DNA from: Reticulitermes lucifugus
Lineage: Eukaryota > Arthropoda > Insecta > Blattodea > Rhinotermitidae
Assembly (NCBI GenBank): GCA_026260175.1
Contig: JAKCWW010000839.1
Coordinates: 11,112 to 75,111 of the forward strand
Direction: 5' to 3'
DNA: 64,000 nt
In this document: positions 26,641 through 37,985 of the stretch, piece after piece
How the letters are laid out: each line of letters opens with the position of its first letter
Numbering within the stretch: position 1 is the stretch's first letter
Notes under the pieces: generated by a model
Database searches by the model: none
What the model saw: the letters and a program-made list of their open reading frames with translations, nothing else
Told to the model about the DNA's origin: nothing
Position numbers and translations under genes: made by a program

Positions 26641-27082
26641 AAACTGGGGTTTTATAATAGCAGGTTACTATTTGTAAAAGTTTAGTACCCTAGAATATGT
26701 GAACATCGAGAAAACAAATATAGATTATGATTCCATATTTGCGATGGGACAAACAGATAGCCAGGTTGGGTGAAATAAGGAATTCTTACAGAATTTTGGT
26801 GGGAAAACTTTTTCTAAAATGTTCACATGGATGATAGAAATAAATATTGGAGGATGATATTATGATGGACCTCAGGGAGCTATACTCTTAAGTTCGGTGA
26901 GGGGACTGAACTTGCGTAAGGTCTTGTGCACGAGCGGGAAGTGGTACTTATGGTGCTACCATCAATTATTTTAGAATAACTCCACCACTGTAACAGTGAA
27001 ATGTAAAAATATCGCATATCGAAATGTGCACGTATTAATGGCAAGGCATATGTGGCTGCAAGGGTGTATAAGAGACACGTAC

Positions 27083-27238
27083 CTGGGTGACTCCATATCT
27101 GGCACCTGCAGGAAATTGCTGCTCTTGGGTTTCTGCGGACTATGGAGGGTGGGGACAGGACGAGCCAATAACTCTGCCACTGGAACCTGCGGAGACCCAA
27201 AACCTGTAGATATCCCGTACAACATCTCCTGGAACACC
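27083..27238 (-). CDS. gprs: Exon F: BTB helix and Ser/Pro-rich insertion
   Basis: This exon is 156 nt. It starts with one base completing arginine, has 51 codons, and ends with two bases (ag) of another arginine. The acceptor is cctctttctgttacag and the donor is CACCCAG followed by gtacgt. It reads VFQEMLYGISTGFGSPQVPV, then AELLARPVPTLHSPQKPKSS and NFLQVPDMESP. VFQEMLYG completes the BTB helix begun in exon E. The rest is a proline- and serine-rich segment placed inside the BTB domain, with SPQ, TLHSP and ESP sites that could be phosphorylated (inference). It lies 16.3 kb from exon E and 22 kb from exon G. Overlapping frames of 137 codons (minus) and 82 codons (plus) are shadows. Confidence 0.93.
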
Positions 27239-27340
27239 CTGTAACAGAAAGAGGAGAATCGTCAGCGGAAGTCCTGAGAGAAACACATAACAAACTGGCT
27301 CAGTTACGTAACAGATTGCAATTTGCTTGTGTCAAAACTG

Positions 27341-27430
27341 TAACTAACTAACTAACTAACTAACTGACTAGATAATCAACCACCCAACCAAATAACTAAC
27401 CAATTGACTACCTAATTACCCACCTACCTA
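27341..27430. repeat. (AACT)n microsatellite, degrading to the right
   Basis: About seven clean taac units (27341-27366) pass into variants of the same tetramer up to about 27430. Confidence 0.8.
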
Positions 27431-27544
27431 TTATTTTTTTTATTTCTGATGTGGGGTCAGCATGAGTTCCCTCGTATTTCGACATCTAATGGGCTTGTTA
27501 TACCACCCCCTATGACAGATGATTGAGCGTGGAGCATTAGTGGA

Positions 27545-27790
27545 TTTTTTTTCCATGGCTCAACAGGCCCTAGTGGGCCAGGGCCTCCTCATTATCGAGG
27601 CTTCACGATCACACTCAGGCACACCACACTCGGTAGGACTCCTTTGGACGAGTGATCAGGCCGACGCAGAGACCTCTACCTGACAAAACATAACAATCAC
27701 AAGAGACAGGCATTCATGCCCCCGGCGGGATTTGAACCCTTAATCCCACGAAGCGAGCGGCCGCAGACCCTCGCCTTAGGCCCTTAACGA
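27545..27790 (-). mobile_element. tRNA-derived SINE (GTGGCCGCGCGG family), minus copy
   Basis: Read on the minus strand it has the tRNA-like head (ctgcggccgctcgcttc, then gggttcaaatcccgcc) and the shared body (ggtagaggtctctgcg, then gagtgtggtgtgcctgag, then gatcgtgaagcctcgat). A T-run at 27545-27552 marks the A-rich tail. Confidence 0.75.
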
Positions 27791-28139
27791 CATATACGAG
27801 GTAGTAATTTAACACTGGTGTCCATACCGTTTGTTGTATGTCTAATAACATTTTAATTATCTAAGCATCAGTACACTGAGGCAACACGTTTTGTTAAAAC
27901 CTCTCAAATATTTAATATGTTTCGACTTCAGGAGACAACTTACCAAACACAAAACACGTATCACCATTCACAAATTAAATGGTGTGCTACAAAAGTTTTT
28001 GCCCTACACTTCACTCATTGTCTCCATGCACTATAAGCACACTGAATGTTACGGTATTTTGGTATTGCAGCTATTAAATAAAAATGATTGTTTCGGTCTA
28101 AGACGAGTCCAGATCTTTTTGAACTCCTTGATCCTGAAT

Positions 28140-28220
28140 ATGGAAGTTACTACAATTATCCGAAACGTATGTAACTATTTACCAGTCGACACGGCATAAC
28201 ATCCCAGAAGACTTGAAGGG
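28140..28220 (-). mobile_element. Dominant inverted-repeat family, right-arm fragment
   Basis: The order ccgaaacgtatgtaactatt, taccagtcgacacggcataa, catcccagaagacttgaagg matches the family end. Confidence 0.5.
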
Positions 28221-30689
28221 AAGTTGCTAGATGGAGATGGAGTGTGTGAGGTAATACTGAACAATGAGACAGTCCGTTCACACTGCTATGACCATTACAC
28301 AAAAGAGGGACGTTGGTATGAACAATTAATGGCGAGATGGTGAGCCTAAGTTAATACGAAAACAGTGACACAAGATACGTACACTACTATCACCCTTACG
28401 CGACAGAGGCAGAAATATCTTAGTAAGGGATGAAACGTGGAAGTTAATACCGTGCAGTGAGAGAGAAGGCAAACACAATACAATCGAGACAGAGTGTGAG
28501 GTGTTGGTAGGGGAAAACGGAGCGCGCAAATTAATGCAAAGAAATCGGACACTACGCGCACAGTGCTCTGATCAGTGCAGGAGGGAGGGAGGGAGATGTT
28601 GGTACAGATATCCTGCCTAGGTGCAGCACGTAAGCACAAACAACATGGCGCGGGAACAGTACTGATGCGGCTAATTTAAAAGTAGCTTTTCCGCGCAAAA
28701 TTTTGAATTCCTATGCCGTGACTGAAGAGTTAATATGCAGAAGAAAAACACGTGGACACGAATTCCGCAGTAATAAATCAGTGGGGAAGAGGATTAATGT
28801 AATTTCGCTAAAAAAAATACGGTAATACAAGAATCATGTAAACCATCAGTGCAATTTCCATGTCATTACTCTCCGTACATTTGTGGTAACTGATAAGTAT
28901 CTGAGAAGGATGATTAAGGTTATTATGAAATTCTACAGTTGAAATAATTCACGCTACATCATGGCATTTCTGTTGTATGCAGGTATTAAACACGCTTGTG
29001 TCTCCAAATTGCCAAGTTTCATTTCGAAACGTGACTTTAATTCATAATTTAAATGGACGGAAGTCTTAGTTTACGATTCCACGGTCATGCAGCGTAGAAT
29101 GGGATCACTATGAATGGCGGTTTGAGATCTAGGAGACGAGAAAACTGACTACATGTCAAGAGACATCTTATATTATACCGACATTCCTATCCCGATGCGG
29201 AATCTTCGTCTTTCCATCACAACGGGTTATGATGACAAGTTTTAAGCAAAGTAACGTAATCACAGCGCGTAATTAAGCACCAGGAAGTCAAGACGCAAGA
29301 GGGAATGGCGGTGAGAATGAAGTCCCTTTTATTGATAACGCCTAAGTCTTACTCGGGCTATTAGGTTCCTTTTTCCCGTATACTTCCGTTTTACTCTTGA
29401 GTCTTGTAATTCTCTTGACAAAAATGTGGTAGTGATAACAACATTATAACTTTCACAGGAGACAAGCGCTTTGGGCTGGTTGAGATAGGCCATAGAGGGA
29501 TATAACAGTAGGCAGAGTTTGGCACGGCACTATTCCGTAAAGTTTCGTAGACTCAATAAAGTCTTTACGCAGATTACACTGTTTCGACTCTATTTGTATT
29601 TTGTATCGTCATTACCTTAACCTCTGTTACAAAACATAACATCTAAAGAAAGCATTAAGAATAAATTTGCAGAAATGCTTTATATAATATTCACGTTACT
29701 ATTCTGTACGTCTGGATATCTGTGAGACCTTGCATCTGTAAGCATTCACGAGCAAGTACTGCCTTCTACCTTCCCATAATCACATTTGCAACGGAACCTG
29801 TTAACTTCCTCATGCCTCTCTCTCCACAAGCAACATCAGAACCATTTTAATGAACTATGAATTTGACAAATGTCACTAAAATTTGCCGACACTCTCCAAC
29901 AACAACGGACACTATACGAAGATCTATGTGCGATTTTTTGCGCATCTATAGCCTAACTACAGTGTAACTCGCTAACGTACATGGATGCGAAAAAAAATGT
30001 TTAGAAGAAATCTGTATAAATGAATGAAACAGAGTTTTATATAAAGTACCCTTTTCCTGCAAGACTTAAAATTATCCAGATATTTATATAAAAGGGTCTT
30101 TATTCTCTCATCTCATAATTCTTGACTGGCTGATTTTGACAAAATTTTATATTGGAATTCCTTCATTGTTTGCCAGCCTGTTTTATGTTATCTATAAAAG
30201 AGTATCAAAAATTGTTATTCATGAATTGAAAATCTACAAACGTACATGCAACAACAGAGCGAGTTTTGTTACACGCGTATTCCCTAGCCTATTATTTATA
30301 GCTCTACACACCGGACTTTGCTACGTCAGTGCGCACTTCCTGCAGACTCGTTTGTACTGGTGCCAAATGGAGACTTCATTTATGAATCACCGTATGGGTT
30401 GTTTTTAAATTGGAAGCAGACAAAGCTGAGACGCACGAACGAATTACGAAGTGTATTACCCAAGTTGCTCCATAAAGAGTTTATCCGAGGCGTGCATTTG
30501 ATATTCACGATACAGCACCGAGCGCAACAAGGAGCTATGTCCATGTGACGGCGGTGTTCTCGTCTTAAAGCCTGTTCCGGTCCAGAATTAATTGCAAATC
30601 TATCATTGCTTTAGATGTCTGTATGGAGGGACACTGGATAAGGAAAATATATAATGCATAGTGTGTTATTTTATTTAAAATGCTGTAAC

Positions 30690-30935
30690 AAGATCACCAG
30701 CTTTCCTGCAAACTACTGGAAGGTCCAGAGGTCAAATCTCGGCCCAGAGAGCGGCTATTTCTGACTGAGGATTTGTTACATTTTCTCCAGTCCTCCCGAC
30801 GAGTGCTGGAACATTTTTCGACTGATGCCAAGATCGTCTAATTTCACATCCTTTCCTGTTTGTTATTCACTAATAATCCCAGCCTTCGACGTTGTGTATT
30901 CAGAGTTACTACCAGCGTCGTTAAATAAACCACAA
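30690..30935 (+). mobile_element. tRNA-derived SINE (GCGTCGTTAAA-tail family)
   Basis: The B-box-like segment is ccagaggtcaaatctcggcc and the tail is ccagcgtcgttaaataaacc. The body aligns with the copy at 57000-57253. Confidence 0.6.
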
Positions 30936-31374
30936 ATAATGCCAGTCTTCAGTTGTCACACCGGATGTTACCCAAGGACGTACAGCGCACAGCGGCGAAT
31001 GCTATGACGTTTTCTCACATCTAAAGAAGGAAAAGTTGTTCCCTTTACAAGCAGCCATTTTACGATTCAGGCCTTGCCGGCATGTTAGTAATTGTGATTC
31101 TTGATTGGCGATCTTATTTAATAACAAAGTTTGCAGCGTGCAAGCACCAACAGGAACCAGAAAACACGTCACAGTAGCCGGTTCCACTGGCCGAAGTAAA
31201 TTGATGCTTAAGAACTCAGCAAGAATTAGACATTGCATATTCTCTGTCCTTCCAAGTGAAGTCGAGTTATGCATCCTTTCTTCTGCCTTCAAGATAACTT
31301 CCTCTCAACAGTTTGTATTTGCGCTGGGATTCTGTTTTTCTTGTGTGTTGTCGTACTTGAAGTTATCGTATTAA

Positions 31375-31480
31375 GATCACAGTCTTCTGGGGTGTGCGGC
31401 CGTGTAAGTTGTTGGAGAGTTACTAACGTTTCGGATGAACGTGTTACCTTTATTTTGAGAGAAAGTAACACGAATATAAG
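31375..31480. mobile_element. Dominant inverted-repeat family, left-arm fragment
   Basis: The order acagtcttctggggtgtgcg, gccgtgtaagttgttggaga, ctaacgtttcggatgaacg matches the arm. Confidence 0.5.
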
Positions 31481-31891
31481 GAACTGAAGTTTGGTATCGA
31501 GACTATCGGCTATAATAAGGGCTTCTTTGTGATTCAGAAGTCACAGGGGAAAATTAATAATTACACGAGCAGGAGGAATGAGAGGGAGTAACAAGAGAAA
31601 GTACATGTAAAGTGAAAAAAAAATATAAAAGCAATAATGAAATAAATATAAATACGTAGAACTAAAAGGAAGATATATGGTGATAATTTACGTGGGTAAA
31701 ATACTGTGATACAGTGGCCCTACGGCAGGTAAGATCTACCTGTTCGTAAATATTCGAGAAAAACCAAGCCAGAAACTTCATCTCTACTTCTGATAATCAG
31801 AATACCTTCGCTTCAATGGTTTTTATTTATATGCGCGCATTTCTATTATCTGTCTTTATTACAAACACACATACGCACACACACACATGTA

Positions 31892-32532
31892 TGGAGGTGG
31901 ATCAGGAAATAACTTTAAAGTACACATAAATTAAAAGCAAAATTTTAATAGGGAACTGAAAATACGCAATGACGGTGTCACTGTACGCTTTTTTCAACAT
32001 AGTTCCCTTGACGGTTGAGGCACTTGTACAGCGTGTAAGTTTGTCCATCCCGGACGTACAGAACGTGTGTCCTGTTGCGTAAGCCACATGACGACGGCAT
32101 GTTTGACGTGTTTATCGCAGGTGAAACGGTATCTTGACAGGTGTTTCTTCAAGGCAGAAATCAGATGAAAATCGCTGGGTGCCACAACCGGACTGCAAGG
32201 GGAACTGTCCAACCTTTCCCAACCTAAATTTTGCAGCATGTTCTGAGTCTGCTGTGCCGTGTGCGGTCGGGAATTGTCGTGCAGGAGAATCACACCATCG
32301 GCCTCTCGCAAGCTCTGCAGTGTGGGGTATAACTCCTCGACTTCAAAGCGAAACCAGTTTTCCAAGTGGGTCGCCATGCTGAACTGCCGCAAATGTGCTC
32401 TTCTGCGCATTTGAATCGAATCACATGACCGTGAACACTAGAGCCGTCTGTCGTATATATCAACATAATTTGAAATTTAAACGATTTCGGGGTCTCGAAT
32501 ACCAGGGCTTATAAACTTCTGATCCACCCTCG
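31892..32532 (-). mobile_element. Internally deleted mariner-type transposon
   Basis: Both ends carry a terminal inverted repeat with core GAGG(G)TGGATCAG, and both are flanked by TA (31890-31891 and 32533-32534), the mariner/Tc1 target duplication. At about 641 bp it is half the usual 1.3 kb. The 5' half of the transposase gene is missing; the 3' half is the pseudogene listed separately. Confidence 0.85.
31975..32410 (-). pseudogene. Mariner transposase, carboxyl-terminal fragment
   Basis: The minus-strand frame reads VILLHDNSRPHTAQQTQNML, then LGWERLDSSPCSPVVAPSDF and HLISALKKHLSRYRF. These are the HDNxRPHxA and SP(D)LAPSDFHLF motifs near the end of mariner transposases. The D of HDN, normally the second catalytic Asp, is present. 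In the third-acidic-residue block SPDLAPSDF, the first Asp (D of PD) is replaced by valine, while the last Asp (SDF) is kept. The amino-terminal helix-turn-helix and first catalytic Asp are absent. The frame shifts near 32060: the last residues (TSGMDKLTRCTSAS and onward) continue in another frame. The copy cannot be functional. Confidence 0.85.
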
Positions 32533-32567
32533 TAGCTGATCCTTTTAGTAGTAAAGTAACCATTTCA

Positions 32568-32760
32568 GACCTGCGCTCTTCTGGGATATTACGCAGCGTC
32601 AAGTGGTAGTTCAGTACCGACGTTTCAGGACAACCTATCGGTCCCATCTTAAAGGGTCAAGGCTTCTTGACCCTTTAAGATGGGACCGCTAGGTTGTTCC
32701 GAAACGTCGGTACTGAACTACCGCTCAACGCCGCGTAATATCCCAGAAGAACGCAGATCT
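32568..32760. mobile_element. Dominant inverted-repeat family, near-perfect hairpin copy
   Basis: Two arms of about 95 bp mirror each other around 32664. The left arm runs ttctgggatattacgcagcg, gtaccgacgtttcaggacaa, cccatcttaaagggtcaag. The right arm is its reverse complement with few mismatches. It is the least-diverged copy in the window and lies 35 bp right of the mariner remnant. Confidence 0.8.
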
Positions 32761-32865
32761 CGTCTACATCGCGGCGGAAGCCTGAAATCACGCCAGTAAC
32801 ATTTTTTTCTCTATGAGACTGTATTTAATCGATGAACAAATTTTGTAAATCCAGCAAAAATCGTC

Positions 32866-33082
32866 GCGGTAGAGTGAGTACAACTCCTGAATCGTATTCG
32901 GGATGTTCCGGTTTCGGATCTCGATCTACAACCCGGTTATACTGACTGATATTGTTCCTGCTTCTATTCAGTCCCTGCAGGAAAATTCTGAGAGAGTACC
33001 TCAAATTAGGCCTTCCACATCCATTTCGAATTCACCAAAATTCCGAGACAATGGCAATATAGCTGAGTAAACCATAAAGGAA
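32866..33082 (+). mobile_element. tRNA-derived SINE (GCGTCGTTAAA-tail family), diverged
   Basis: B-box-like ggtttcggatctcgatctac and the body blocks ctgcaggaaaattctgagag and gtacctcaaattaggcc align with the copy at 55165-55408. The tail is eroded. Confidence 0.45.
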
Positions 33083-33299
33083 CACAAATGTGTTACAGTC
33101 AGTCTTTTAGTCAACAGACGAAACATTCAAATCGTATCAAGTTAACTACATGCAGCACATTAAATAAATAACAGATTTCAGTTCCATAACAAGCAAATAT
33201 TTCTACAATAAAAACAAGTTTATGCAAAACCCGATACGAACACAGTTAAAACATTCGGAGGGCAGATTTTATCTTGAGTAGATAAGAACTGCCTAGCCA

Positions 33300-33730
33300 G
33301 TCAAGAAATAACTCGCGTTTTATGAAATCCGAAGGTTCACTACCGTGTTCACAAAGTCCCTCCACTGGTCCATATCCTGAGCCGAACGCTATCAGTGTCC
33401 ACTTTCCCTACCTTTTCTTTACGACCCATTTAATATTATTCTGCCATGTACGCGTAGTTTCCCCAACTGTTTTCCTTCCTCTGGGATTTCAAACTCTAAC
33501 ATTATATGAATTTTTCTCTCATCTCGCCCACGTGCTACAGGTCGTCATTGTTTATTTCATCACTCTAATGATGTTTAGCACGTAGCAAAAGTTACGGAGA
33601 TACTCATTATGAAACTTTATCCAGCGCGTTACATTCACGCTCTAAGATTCAGATATTCTCCTTAGTACCCTTTTCACAGTCACCCTCAGTCTACATTACG
33701 AATGAAACATGAAGCAACACTGTGCTTACC
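33300..33730. mobile_element. LINE-like remnant
   Basis: The plus-strand reading SLPCSQSPSTGPYPEPNAIS, followed by LILFCHVRVVSPTVFLPLGF, resembles a peptide I recall as very widespread in insect genomes from a dispersed retroelement. That recognition is from memory and not verified. No reverse transcriptase motif is present. Confidence 0.35.
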
Positions 33731-36700
33731 TCGACCGTTCACTCACAGTAAATTGCAAGGCGTACACGCCGAACAATGAATTATACTAAAACCGTCAGTA
33801 CATGTGTTTAATACTTCGCCTTAAATTTCGTCTGATTATTGTATTTGGTCATCTCTTATAATAATGTTCCTGTTGAAGGTCGCACAAACCTCATCTGTGC
33901 TCCATCCAGCTTTTAGAATATCCAGTTCTTCAAAACGCCAGCCTCACTTCTTTATTGAACAGTCAAACTCGATACTATGTGATTCTAATGTAAGAGTTAC
34001 AGACTACGGATAAGAAATAAGGGCTTAACAATGCACCAGGCGACTTTTCCAACGAGTGAATGAGTGTACATTAAGCCACTGTTATTCTCACCATTCTGCT
34101 CATCCCGCGAGCACGCGAGTCGTTCAACGTCGCAGTGCTGCCAAACTTGCTATCATCTCCACTAAATCGCCTTTGTAACTTGTTCCTTTAATGATTTTTC
34201 TTGAGACTGATATAGGTTGAGTTGTTGGAGCATGGACTGCGAGTGAAGGTAGATGGTGTGGTAAATTTCAAGACGGAGAATATTCGCACATCAAGGTGCG
34301 TGAAGGGAGTCAGTCAGTTACAGGAACACGGAAACTAAGAAAAGGGAAAATGAGAGGGTGATGTAGTCGATCTTGTTTTGCTGTGTCACAACAGAAATTT
34401 CGGAAGAACTTTTTAATCTAATAAAAGTTTCCTTCTCTGATCCCTTTCCTTTTTACTTAGCTTCTCTCTTAGCTTCTGTCTGTGCATTCGCCCGTCCATA
34501 TTCCGTTTTTTGTCTCTCTGACTTTCATACTTGCGAGATGAGACAGTTTAATATAGGCGAATTATTTCCCTCACTGTCATAAATTCCATTGGATTTCAAT
34601 GGGAAATTGCTGTGTATAAAATCTATCGCTAAAACAATATATGTGCGCGTTTAATAAATCTTGCCTACAAAACACACTGCGTTAAATATACATGACCTCA
34701 GTAACGTTGTGTGTAAACCACTGTAATACCAATTATGCAAATTTTGGGTTTCCATGTCTAAATTTCTTGCGATACTAAGAACACAGTATTTTCCAGTGTC
34801 GCTTATTGCTGCCATCTTGGGTTTCCATTCGTAAGTACCTGAAACTCTGCCAACTTATATTACCAACGTATACATAACACCATAGTATCGAACGTGCTCT
34901 GCCATCCTCTGGTCACATTCATAAGCGTTTACCAAGATACCGAATATACCCAATGACAGAATAGTCAGTTACGGATTTGGGTATAAAGATGGCTTATACT
35001 GGGGAACTCTATGTCTTTCTGCGTTTGTGTCACGTTACTTGCTTTCTTTCCTTAGCTGTACCAAGCTAAATTAATATCGAGGACATATCTTACATTTAGG
35101 GCTTACGACGGCGACGACGTCTCTTTCACAGTAGCACAAACCTGCAAAACGTTCGTGACATGAAAACCTAAATTTGGCATGATGCTAGGAACCATCTACG
35201 GAGAACTGTAAACAACTCTCACGATATTGTTTAATAGTCCGTGTTTTATGGAACAGACAAAGTTGTTGAGGCTTGTGGAGATGTATAAAAGAGTGGAGGC
35301 ACAGGACAAGTTTCACGAGTTTTTAACCTCGAAAATGCATGATAAAATTCACGCCCTGACCACTTCAACCTCAGGAACAAAGCCCCTCCCTCTTACCACT
35401 GAACAGGAAGCTGTGTGAACCCCCGAGAAAACCCTGACTTTCTGAATAGAAAATCTCTGACTACCGCAAAGCGAACGCCAACTCTCCGATTCTGCAGTCC
35501 ATGGTACACAGTGACGATTAAATCACACATCCTTCGTAGTCACTCTACATACTGAGCTCACTAGGTTCGTTCACAAAATCAGATGCGAGAATATGGATCC
35601 TGAATGGCAAGAAAAGAACGATTTGGACAGCTGATTTATTGCGGTGTTGTATTGGACGAATACAGAAATCTAACACAGTACATCAGTCACGGCAGCTGCT
35701 GCTCATAGTGAATGAGACTTTGACGCTCAAGACTGGGCGGTGAGTTAGAGTATGAATAAATACTCACTGTGTTACCGCTGAACGTTATTCAAGTAGGGTG
35801 AGGTCCTGTTTCGGCACTTGCTTACAGAAGGAATTAGAAAACTTTAGTTTGGGAACCATAAAGGGATGTTTTACTGTGACATTTTGTAGAACCCTCTTAT
35901 AAAATTTTACGATGGGATGGGAGAAGATATAAACAGTTACTTTGTTACTGGGGGTAAACATGGCTTTGACCAACCCAAAATGTTTCAGCCAGGGATCGTA
36001 TTGTATCACATACAGGCGTGCTATATTGTCCGCCTGCAGTGTAGGTCGAGGAGTTGGATGTTAGTCACGGAGGGGGCAAGTGCTTTTGGTGCCGGCGAAG
36101 ACGGAGGTACACCGGTGTGCTGTGTGATAACAGATTGCAGTCGACCAAGTTACATGTGTGTAGATAAAATAAATAAATATATATTAAATTATTCTTACTA
36201 CAAGACTGGCTAGACTTAAAGTCCGACTTAGGAGCCTGCACGTCCAATATTCCCTGAGGTGGAGCATGCTAAACGGGAGCTAGTTCTTTCTCTGTGAGTG
36301 TAAAGTAAGCGTCGAGCAAACAAAGGAGAAAGACGGTAACAACTGCCCAGTGAATACCTGTGTCACTCGGTCCCACCTCAGTAGGTACCTTTTTATCCTT
36401 CACTCTGAGGACGGGAAAAGAGCCCGTTTCTGAATCGTTGTGATATTTTCGGAATTACGGAGACGGACAAGGCCCAGAAATCAAGTTAAGTCTACAAAGA
36501 ACGTGCCAGACATGCCAACATGCATATCGTCAAAAACCAGAGTAACTGCCCCCAAAACCTCACATATTCATGTTTTACAGCCCACTAAAATCACAATAAA
36601 TATAGACTCCGAGATAAAGTGTATGCAGTTCAGCACGCCAGCTCTTCTACACGCGATAATGAGATTTATCCGCCCTCGAGTCAGAGCGGGTCCTGACCTT

Positions 36701-37014
36701 TCAGATAGCGTGTGCACTCACAGAATGCGCACTACGTACATTTACGGTTATAACTATCATCTTTATTAGAGCTACTGCGATATTCGGAAGGTGCAAGACG
36801 CAAGGTAACGTAATATTTATTGACATATAGGACGGACAGCAATGCAGCGAGGAAACTGAATTACTCGACACCCCAAGACTGACACATGATTCAGTCCAAA
36901 GTAACGGTGCATAGGTTTTCGTATTAAGAAAAGACTCAAAATGGCAGGCAACACGTTTGTAAGATTGTGGTTATTAATCAGCACTACTCAATATAGGCTC
37001 AACGAACAAGTCGG

Positions 37015-37254
37015 CGTAGCAGATCTCTAGACTTCATTACGGAGATAATGGATTTGAATTTCCGCAGAGTTCGGTTTTGTCCCAAGATTTACTGCGGTTT
37101 TGTTTGACTATCCAAGCAAATATTTTGGCGGCACACTGATTAAGCCATGACGTTTCCCACGAAGTCCTCTTAAAATTATCATTCACCAAGCATCCTACCA
37201 TCGACGTTATATAATCCGGATTAATGACAGCGTCGTTAAATAAACCACATAAAA
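37015..37254 (+). mobile_element. tRNA-derived SINE (GCGTCGTTAAA-tail family)
   Basis: The tail gacagcgtcgttaaataaac is intact. The body has the shared actgcggttttg block. The head is weak. Confidence 0.5.
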
Positions 37255-37789
37255 AGGTTTTTATGCATAGCACTGCAAACATTATTATGACACTCGATTT
37301 CAGTCCACACCGTCAGAAATCTTGCCTTTGCCGCTGTGACTGTGTGTCGCAAATCCTGCAAAACTGTCAACTCGCTCGGGGGTTCACAGTGGTATTTGCA
37401 TACAGCACACGAAAGTGTCGAGCCGTGGTGAGTCAGGACTGCCTAGGGACCACGGGACGGACACAAATCTTTATGCCCTCCGGCCTACGAAGTGTGTACA
37501 ACAGTTTACACTGACATGCGAGAAACTGGAATATCATTGAGGAAATTGGACAATGTGGCATTCTTTCCTTGTATTCAGGAAACGTGTTTCAAATATCTGG
37601 AATTTCCTATGTAATGTGGTAAGTCTCTTTTGTTATCTTTTATATCTCACTCACCCAGCCACTAGGCATGGCAAAACACTCAACACATTTCTTCTCAACT
37701 TAACTTTTCTAATCATTTAAACACATTCAATTCAATCTCAACTTTTGCCACTGATATGTCGTAATTACGAATATATATGAAATAACATG

Positions 37790-37985
37790 AAGGCCCTTAA
37801 ATTGTCGGTTCGAATCAACTCAACATAGGTTTGTGTTTTCTCTGTCCTTGTGTTGTCCTATGTAGGTACAAGGCTTGAGATGGGCCGATCCCTCGTCCAA
37901 ATATCTAAAAATGATTCACAGTTGTAGAAGTTAATTCTTAACTGCAACAAGTTAGATGGCCTAATCCGTAAAAACTGAGGAAGAA
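37790..37985 (+). mobile_element. tRNA-derived SINE (GTGGCCGCGCGG family), diverged
   Basis: B box GGTTCGAATC is followed by ccttgtgttgtcctatgtag and gggccgatccctcgtcc, matching the body of the 11969-12234 copy. Confidence 0.5.

Larger units (their letters stand above)
5078..27082 (-). other. Intron F-G, 22.0 kb
   Basis: The largest intron, in phase 2, with gtacgt and ctcactgtgcag ends. It holds the 450-bp ribozyme palindrome, one TIR element, several SINEs, an hAT-like MITE, many copies of the dominant inverted-repeat family, a GTAT microsatellite and a 5-N assembly gap. The stretches 14300-18180 and 22980-24750 contain nothing recognisable apart from two simple repeats. Confidence 0.8.

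Noticed and set aside
26880-27293. A 137-codon minus-strand open frame and an 82-codon plus-strand frame
   Set aside because: Both overlap exon F in other frames. Only the frame with VFQEMLYG joins its neighbours in phase.
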